This document shows positions 56,740 through 64,000 of a DNA stretch of 64,000 nt, one piece after another. Both the position numbers and the translations under genes were made by a program. The DNA is from Petrolisthes cinctipes (taxonomy: Eukaryota > Arthropoda > Malacostraca > Decapoda > Porcellanidae), in NCBI GenBank assembly GCA_033782935.1, contig JAWQEG010001222.1, positions 124,001-188,000 on the forward strand, given 5' to 3'. A model generated the notes under the pieces. It saw only the letters and a list, made by a program, of their open reading frames with translations, ran no database searches and was not told the DNA's origin. Positions within the stretch are counted from its first letter, which is position 1; each line of letters begins with the position of its first letter.

Positions 56740-57662
56740 TCAGACAATATCTGTTCACCTATGAGGCCGTCTAAGCACAGTGGCTAAAAATAATGATGGT
56801 TCCACCGCAACATAGTAACCAATAATGTATGGATGACCAAACACAATTTAAAACATATACAGTATAGGGCTATAACAAACAACAATTTCCTACACATTAA
56901 TCAACTGACATTTTATACGTTCTCAATATTATCTTACAATAATTCCATCTTTTCATACGGAAAGGAGACACACTGCTGGTGTTTCGGGGTCACACACGCA
57001 ATATTCTTCATGTTCATTTTCATGTTAATCTCACCTTACTTTTGCTAATGTTAATCAGACAAAGCATGGATACATAGGGGACTGTAATTACTGCATATTG
57101 ATATAAAAAATAAATTACACTGCATGCCATTGTCATACAAATACGGTGTTATCTCATTATCAAACGCTCGGCCATTACAACAATGTCGATTTTATTTAAT
57201 GTGAAGTAATAAATAATATCTGAACGCCATTTTAACACACGGCAGAATGACTGAAAGAATGAAGAATGAGTTTGAGGAAAACACTGAGCTTCAGAACGAG
57301 TCACTATCATCACAATAAACTTTCACAAAAAAAGAAAAGAAAAAGAAAAAACATTTTCGTTCAAGATAATTATACAAAATACATAAGATTAGTCACGTTA
57401 AGGAAACAGTTTCTGAGGAAGAATCTTGATGTTACAGTAGGCTACACACACACACACACACTGAATGAGTCTCTCGCTCCAGAACAGGTGGAGTGTGGAC
57501 GTACTCGTGGCGCTCTGCCACCATTCTCGTTTGTGTTGTTGTTTGTGTTGTTTTGGAGCTCTTTTTTGTGTTGTTTGTGAGTTCTTGTTTGTGTGTTGTT
57601 GTTTCTGTGGTGTTGCTGGTGTTGTTTGTCTGTTGTGGTTCTGTATATAGTTTTGTTGTGAT

Positions 57663-57705
<43 letters not shown>

Positions 57706-57757
57706 GGCTGATTGAGTGTTTAGTTGTTTGTGTTGTTGTTTGCTTGCCATCTAGGCC

Positions 57758-59392
57758 TTGCCTGGCCTGATGGAGAGTGCGGATTCCTGCTTGGAGGCCG
57801 ACTTGGCAATGTCGGAGGAAGACGAGTCTCCAATTGAGGATCACTGGCCTGAGCTGCCTTCTTGCAACCCTCACCCCCTCTCCTCGGTCACTCCGCAGCT
57901 CAGGTTGCAGCCATCCACCTCCTCAACCTCTACCAAGCGACCCGCTGATACCTCGTCCGACTCCTCGCAGGATTCCGATGGTGTGGACTGTTTGCCTCCA
58001 GCTGCCAAGACTGCCAAGGGTGCTTCAGCTGTGCACGACGTACCTTCTCTGCCTCACCCTGGTGTTTCTTCTTTGTATACCAACTCCTTGCCCTCGTCCA
58101 ACCTTCCTGCTTTTGCCCCAAGAGATGCCTATGTCAAACTCTCCTTCTCTGGAAACCCATCTACGGACACAAAGCTGCGTTGGTTGTCTGATGTCAACAG
58201 GGCCTTCCAGTTGCAGCGTGAACTGGTTGAAGTCAAGATGGCTGCTGTCACCTCCCGGTTTGTCTACATCTCTAGGAAGCGTCAGGAAATCATTGATAGA
58301 GTGAAGGATGGTGAATTTTTATCTCTGCCTCTCATTCTTGAAGACTCACCCGAGAGGCCTATTGATGTTGACCCGAAACTTGCCAAAGGATACCCTGGTG
58401 TGTACTCTGCCCGTCGTTTTTTCCTAGATGGTTCCCCCATTAGCCGTATTGTTGTTGTCTGGAGTCAACCTGATCCACCTCCAAATGAGATTTCCTTTGA
58501 TTTCCTCCCTTGTTTACCACAGTGTGAGGTGAGGAAACTTCATAATGACCAGCCTTGGTGCTACAGGTGCTGGGGAGTTGGGCATATCTCCCGGTACTGT
58601 TCTGCCAGGCCGAAGTGTGCATGGTGTGCCGCCGACCATGATTCCAAGACGTGTCCTGTCAGGGGTGAACCATCACGTCCTGCTGCCTCCACCTCTGAGC
58701 CTTCACCTCCTGAGGATATGTCTCGATGGAAGTGTCCACGATGCCTTCAGCCAGGGGTTAACGTGTGGCATGGATGTACTCGACGTCAGGTCCAGGCTCG
58801 TGTCTCTACTATTCCTCCGCCTCCACCACCACCACCACCACCTCCCCAGTCTACTCCTCCTACCAGCCCTGCCTCACCTCCAGACCTGGCCCTCCGCAAG
58901 TCTGTTGCTACCCTCATGGCACGATGTACGGCCCTCGAAAACCGCTTTTCTGCCCTTGAAGCCAGGATTGATGGGCTAGTTGCCGCTCAGGCTGCCAATG
59001 ACTCCAAACTCTCCACCTTGGTCGAGGCTCAGCAGGCCATCATCTCAACTGTCACTACCCTTACCGAAAAGATGGATACTGTTGCATCTCGCCTTGAAAA
59101 GCTTTTCGAGTCAGTCCCTTCTCCTGGTCCATCTTCTTCTCCAGGTCGCTCATCTGCCCCACTCACCGGACTTCTACCTCCAATACAGAGTTCGATAGTG
59201 ATTGCCGGCTGGATGTCATCTCCTGGAATGTATGTGGTATCTCCAGTTATGCTAAGCTCACTCAACTCATGGCCTATGTTTTTCGTCATCATCCCAGTGT
59301 TATTTTTCTCCAGGAAGCATTTTCAGGACGGCCGCTCGCTGCTGGGCAAGCGCCTCCTCTCTCTGGTTATGTGCCATATGTTCATCTGGTAA
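57758..59392 (+). pseudogene. LINE ORF1 with run-on into ORF2 (right arm)
   Basis: Gag-like ORF1, zinc knuckles all intact (CYRCWGVGHISRYC, CAWCAADHDSKTC, CPRCLQPGVNVWHGC). Twelve residues (RKFPSYILTRFP on the left) are deleted after ILEDSPERP. The ORF1 stop seen on the left (CAGAGTTAG) reads CAGAGTTCG here, so the frame runs on for about 60 codons of meaningless sequence over the endonuclease, to 59392. Confidence 0.85.
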
Positions 59393-60207
59393 GGAATGGT
59401 CTCCTGACTTACATACATAGCTCCTTGCCACATCGACTTCTCCGTACCTCCACTGATCCTGACATGACCTTTCAGCTATATGAGGTTCTACATGGGAATG
59501 GAGTACTACAACTATGTAATGTCTATTCTACCCCAGCTAGACTCACTCTTGAGGCTCTTCCTTCTCCAACAGTGCGTGGTATGGTGTATATGGGAGATTT
59601 TAATGCTCGGCATTCTGATTTGGGTGATGGTTCTGGCTCTATTAATCGTGATGGTGTTCGTCTCCTTTCATACATCTGCAAGCATCATCTGACACACTGG
59701 GACACTGGCGGTGCCACTCATTGCCGGGTAGGTACTCTGGATTACATCCTCTCGTCTGGCCTGATAGCATCTCAGGTCCAGTGCTTCTCCATGCCAGACT
59801 TATTCTCTGATCACATCGCTCTTCGGTTTCATTATTCTCTAACTGCTGGGTCAGGTGCTTCAGCCACTCGTTTGCGTATTGCTGTGCCCCCTAAATATTG
59901 CCCGACTTGCATCTTATTTATGGCCCATGTATTCCCTACATTTGACATATCATCAGCTGAACAGTTGTACTCTGATCTTGTATCTGCTACTCATGACTTT
60001 TATAGGCTATACGTCTCCCGGCCACACCTCCAGCATCGCCATACTGCCCACTCCTGGACGCTGGATGCACGTATACAGGAGGCAAAGGAGGAGGCTGAAC
60101 GTGACCTACTCCATCGTTACCAGATGTCTAGAGACGCTTTAGTTGCCCTGCAGGGGTGTGCTCACACTGAGTCTTGGCAGCGGTTCACGGACAGCATCAA
60201 CCAGTAA
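59135..60207 (+). pseudogene. LINE ORF2 endonuclease, start lost (right arm)
   Basis: Same domain as 32538-33602. The initiating ATG is AGG here (about 59143); the first in-frame ATG is at 59269, inside the domain. Motifs GDFNARHSDLGD and FSDHIALRFH are kept. The TAA at 60205 is shared with the left arm. Confidence 0.85.
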
Positions 60208-60213
60208 ACAAGT

Positions 60214-62163
60214 GTGGCTTCTATGTGGCACCTCATCCGTCGGGTTGTTAAAAAGACAACGGCCACTGCTCGTCATCACACTCCCGCCGACTATGCCCAA
60301 CAACTTGTCGATGCCTGGTCAGAACAATCTACCTCAGCCAGTCTACCCATCCACATACAAGATGCACTCGCTTCCCGTGCTGCTGTCCATCGGCTACGTC
60401 TAATGTCTGCTCTGTTACAAGATGATGACGATGATGCAGAGGAGATAACTGAGGAGGAGTTGCGCCGTGCTCTCTCTCGAGGTAGAGCTTATTCCCCTTG
60501 TGATGATGGTATTACTTATGCTGTGCTGCGCCTACTTCAACAAGTTCCTGGGAACCCTCTACTTCGACTGTACAATCTTTGTCTTCGTGACGGTTGTGTA
60601 CCACGAGCCTGGACCAGCAGCACAATAATACCCATCCCTAAGCCCGGCACTGTGAAGTTCAGGCCTATTTCCCTCACTTCCTGTTTCTGTAAGGTTATGG
60701 AGAGAATCTTACTCAATCGTCTCATGTACAGACTGCAGGATCGCCTTTCTCCATGGCTATTTGGTTTCCTTCCCCAGCGGAGCACACATCACTGCCTAGT
60801 CGACCTGTACTCTCGCCTTAACAGGGACAGTGTGGTGGCATTCATTGACCTTCGAAGTGCCTTCGATGTTGCTAATAGAGACGTCATTTTGGATCAACTG
60901 GTTGACTTTGGGATGAAGGGTAATCTACTACGGTGGATTCGGGACTACCTGAGTAACAGGACCTCCCGTGTGTTTTTCAGTGGTGCACTCAGTACTTTGC
61001 GCAGTTTTCATCTTGGTACGCATCAAGGGGGTGTTGTCAGCCCATTGTTATTTAATATTCTGATGCATCGGTTGCTCACTTCCCTCCCTGATATTCCTGG
61101 AGCTACAATTACGTACTATGCTGATGATATCTGTGTTCATTCTACCTCACCAAGGGATCTCCAGCAGTTTCTTGACTCCTTCTCTGTGGCCTCCTCTCAC
61201 TGTGTCATTATTGTCTCCCCAGATAAGAGCAGAATATTCACCTGCCGCCTTCCTCAAGCTCAGCCAGTGTTCACCATTGGAGGGACTGTCATTCCCATGT
61301 GTTCCCAGTACTGCTACCTGGGTGCGCCAGTCAATATTTGGTCGATTGTCCCTGCCAGACCTCAAGAACATCCCATTGTCCAGGACTTATTGGGTCGTCT
61401 CCAGCGCCGACTTACACCACTTCAATGGCTATCTAACAACTCCACGGGCATCTCTATCCCAGTAGCCAGGACCATCTATATTGCTTTTATCCGTTCAGTT
61501 GTTGATTACCTCTCTCCTGCTTTGATTCAACTTCCTAGGGCTATTCTGGAAACTTTAAAAAAATTTCAGAATAGAGCAATGAGAATAATTCTCGGCTGTC
61601 CAATGTCGACCAGGATAGTGAACATGCAGCGTGAGTTGCGTCTTCCCCTATTAATAGAGAGAATTCATTGTAATGTTACTTGCTTCACTGTCAAGTGCCT
61701 CCATTTCCCACATCTTTCACCCCATTACTCTCAGTTAGTCAGGACTTCTCTTAGACCAAACTCCCCTGTCCCTCCCATACTGCCTGCTGGACGTACTCTT
61801 ATAAGGTCTGTTTCCTCTATGCTCCATGGTCTTAATATAGATATAATGGTTGCAGACATCCCCCCAGGGCCCCCTCTGTGGATGCTACCAACACCTGATG
61901 TGAGCTTCACACCTACTTCCAAGTCGGAGCTGCCTTCTCTACAGTGGCAGTTGGCTCTGGAACACATAGAAACAGTGACGTCCTCCATCACAGATCCATA
62001 CTGCCTCTACACTGATGGCTCATTGCAGGTGGATGGTGCAGCAGGTTGTGCTGTTTTCTCGCCTGACCTGGAGTCACCTCCAGGGGGCTGGGTTGGCCGT
62101 CGTCTCTGTAACCACTCTAGCTCAACATTGTGTCATCGTAACTTGACTGTCAAATTTTTATAG
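60214..62163 (+). pseudogene. LINE reverse transcriptase and truncated RNase H (right arm)
   Basis: Mirror of 30582-32531 with the same internal RNase H deletion and terminal stop. TYYADD is intact, but motif B reads LGTHQGGVVSPLL (Pro to His), which would be expected to harm activity. Confidence 0.86.
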
Positions 62164-62685
62164 GTGCCATCCCATGTATGTTTACGTCACAATGGTACAG
62201 ATGACAGACTCGCAAAGAAAGCCTGCCATCTGCCTCCTCGTGGTGTTGGACGTCCTCTCTCCCTGACATGTTACCTCTCTAAAGTCCGCTCCGCCGCTCT
62301 CCTCCCTGTACGGCGATGCAGGGATGCAGAGAGGCCCTTCAGCATCTCCATCACCCATTACGAGTCTGTCTGCCATCACAAATATTCCTACCGTCGTCGA
62401 GGCCTCATGGCTCGGAGGCACAATGTAGTCTCTGCTCGTTTGAGGCTTGGCTACCGTCCACCGTGGCAGGTTGCTGGGATGCAGGGTGAGCCTCCCTTCA
62501 CTGAGTGTCGCTTGTGTCGAGCGCCTCGTGCTAACACTATAGAGCACTATTGCCTAGCCTGCCCCACTGTCCGACACTTGTTGCCCCAGGGCCTGCCACT
62601 TGATGTGGTTTGTCGACACCTGCTGAACTATCAGGTTCTGGAGGAACTTCTGGTACGCCACCCTCGTTTTGGTGGATTTAAGTAG
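62164..62685 (+). pseudogene. LINE C-terminus after stop (right arm)
   Basis: VPSHVCLRHNGTDDRLAKKACHLP, then YESVCHHKYSYRRRGL and knuckle CRLCRAPRANTIEHYCLAC. Counterpart of 30060-30581. Confidence 0.84.
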
Positions 62686-62878
62686 GTCATGATGTAAATA
62701 TTTGTCTGTATGCTTGTGCTTAATTCTGTTATGTTTTTGTGATGTGTGTGTGTGTGCGCATGTGTGTGTGCTTGTGTGTGTGTGTCGTCATTGGGTTCTC
62801 GTGAGTCCCGCCTACCCTTGTGTACTGTTGTCTACCTATTGACTGACGCTACGGCGCAATTAATTAAAAAAAAAAAAA

Positions 62879-64000
62879 GACACTGATTACCTGTGTGTTC
62901 ACTGGGTGGTATGGAAGTGCTTCGTTTTAAATATATTGATTTTTGCAGCTAAAATACTATTGTATAGTATAACCTCAGAAAGAGTTGTATATAAGGTTTA
63001 CATGACACAGTGAGTCAGACCCCTTTTCAATTTTTCGAAGCATTTCTGTTGGTGTGGGTCTGACCTTGTGATAGTTTCAGTGGGCTGTTGTCCAGAAAGG
63101 ATCCGAGCCATATCGCCGCCCCAAACTCAGGTGAGCTAGAGCACAGTCTAGTTAGTACTAGGACTAACTAGACCGTGGGCTAGAGATTGTGTTGCGCGAG
63201 TGTACCACCGCTTGATTTGATTAGGTTAGGTTAGGTTAGATTAATTTACGGTAAAATGAGCTGGGAAAGAGAATTAAACTATTTCAAAGATTATCCCATA
63301 GTTGGTTTTATCGTTATAACCCAAGCGGTAGCCACAATGCTTGAGTAAGTGAACCAAAAGTCTCCACCTCAGTTGTCTTTGTGCCTAACTACCAGAAATA
63401 TTTTTCGTTCCGAGACTTGGTGTCTTTACATTACTTCTCTGAACTATAGATTCATCATTGTTCATTCTTTTGTTCAAGAGGATACACAAGGCATAGTGTA
63501 TATCTTGAACTGGTGGATGGTGGCAGCCTATTTTCTTTTGTGTAAGTAATTCATTTAAAATCTCGTGCCTCTCGCTGATTACAACCAATGAGGGGATATA
63601 TAGAAATGCATGCCTTACATGTCCACGCCTCATTTGTATGAAAGTGAAAGAACAGGTAATTCTAAATCTTGCATGGAAAACGAAACCTGTAAAACAGGAG
63701 TAGGATCTGACGGTCAGCCCCCTAAGAGGTATGAGCAAATATCCTCAAAAAAATCAGGTTTTCATACATTCCACCTTTTTATAATGACCGTGGAACCCAA
63801 GAAATCAAATCTATCTCTCCAATAGATACCCCAGGAACCATGTCTCTTCCGCACAGGAAATTCTTTTATTATAAAGATACAAGTCAGGCTCTTATTGATC
63901 AATTTGTTGCAGTTCACGAGAACGGTTTTATAGTTCTCTATACGAGTACATCAAATTAATGACATTGTTAATTAGTATATTGAAAGAGGAGCCAATTGCG
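62879..64000. other. outer right arm, no recognised gene
   Basis: Mirror of 28744-29863: dispersed repeat with palindrome (63078-63206), TTAGG-type tract (63218-63239), then AT-rich sequence still matching the left arm at the window end. Confidence 0.5.

Larger units (their letters stand above)
57456..62878 (+). mobile_element. I/Jockey-type LINE, right-arm copy
   Basis: Mirror of the left-arm LINE, including a (GT)n in the 5' UTR (57663-57700, longer than on the left) and an A-tail at 62864-62877. It differs by a 36-bp deletion in ORF1, a lost ORF1 stop and a lost ORF2 start. Confidence 0.85.
46753..64000 (-). repeat. right arm of giant inverted repeat (open at window end)
   Basis: Reverse complement of the left arm, still matching at the last base of the window. 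It is about 1 kb longer than the left over the same span, mostly because of the solo LTR at 52433-53631. Confidence 0.97.

Overview
The window is animal nuclear DNA, most likely from an arthropod and probably a decapod crustacean. It has intron-bearing exons with consensus splice sites, dense degenerate non-LTR retrotransposons (CR1-like, Jockey/I-like and RTE-like), piggyBac and hAT transposases, a short TTAGG-type tract, long (CT)n and (TA)n microsatellites, and an LDLa/C-type-lectin/pentraxin exon set of a kind I know from crustacean receptor genes. No bacterial or organellar genes are visible. The species call is inference.

Layout. 1-2.7 kb: 3' part of a piggyBac-like transposase with an open frame, running off the left edge. 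2.3-45 kb: the host of everything else, a long plus-strand gene whose exons I can place at 4.4, 17.9, 25.6-26.4, 40.5, 41.3 and 44.0 kb, with a possible first exon at 2.5 kb. All exon phases agree. It encodes a signal peptide, a pentraxin/LamG-like domain, a C-type lectin domain and an LDL-receptor class A repeat. In related arthropod proteins this order precedes a Cys-loop ligand-gated channel, but no channel exons are present here. Its introns hold a cold-shock-domain gene with its own TATA box (5.6-6.6 kb), an RTE-like remnant (3.65-4.08 kb), a three-level transposon nest (CR1-like LINE inside an RNase H LINE inside a hAT element, 7.6-15.5 kb), a Jockey-like 3' end (16.4-17.4 kb), a nearly complete CR1-like element whose ORF1 carries an SGNH hydrolase domain (19.0-23.6 kb), MITEs and microsatellites.

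28.74-64.0 kb is one inverted repeat: left arm 28744-45017, spacer 45018-46752, right arm 46753-64000 and open at the window edge. Two stretches compared by eye differ at roughly 1-2% of positions. Each arm carries an I/Jockey-type LINE of about 5 kb, a 26-bp minisatellite, SINE-like repeats and the last three receptor exons (plus strand at left, minus at right). Arm-specific differences include a 1199-bp solo LTR only in the right minisatellite, a 36-bp deletion in the right LINE, a 70-bp tandem duplication only on the left, and private stop/start losses. The structure is either a real palindrome or two haplotypes joined head to head by the assembler; the sequence alone cannot decide.

Functionally there are two plausible host genes, the receptor-like gene and the cold-shock gene. 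Nearly everything else is mobile DNA at different stages of decay.
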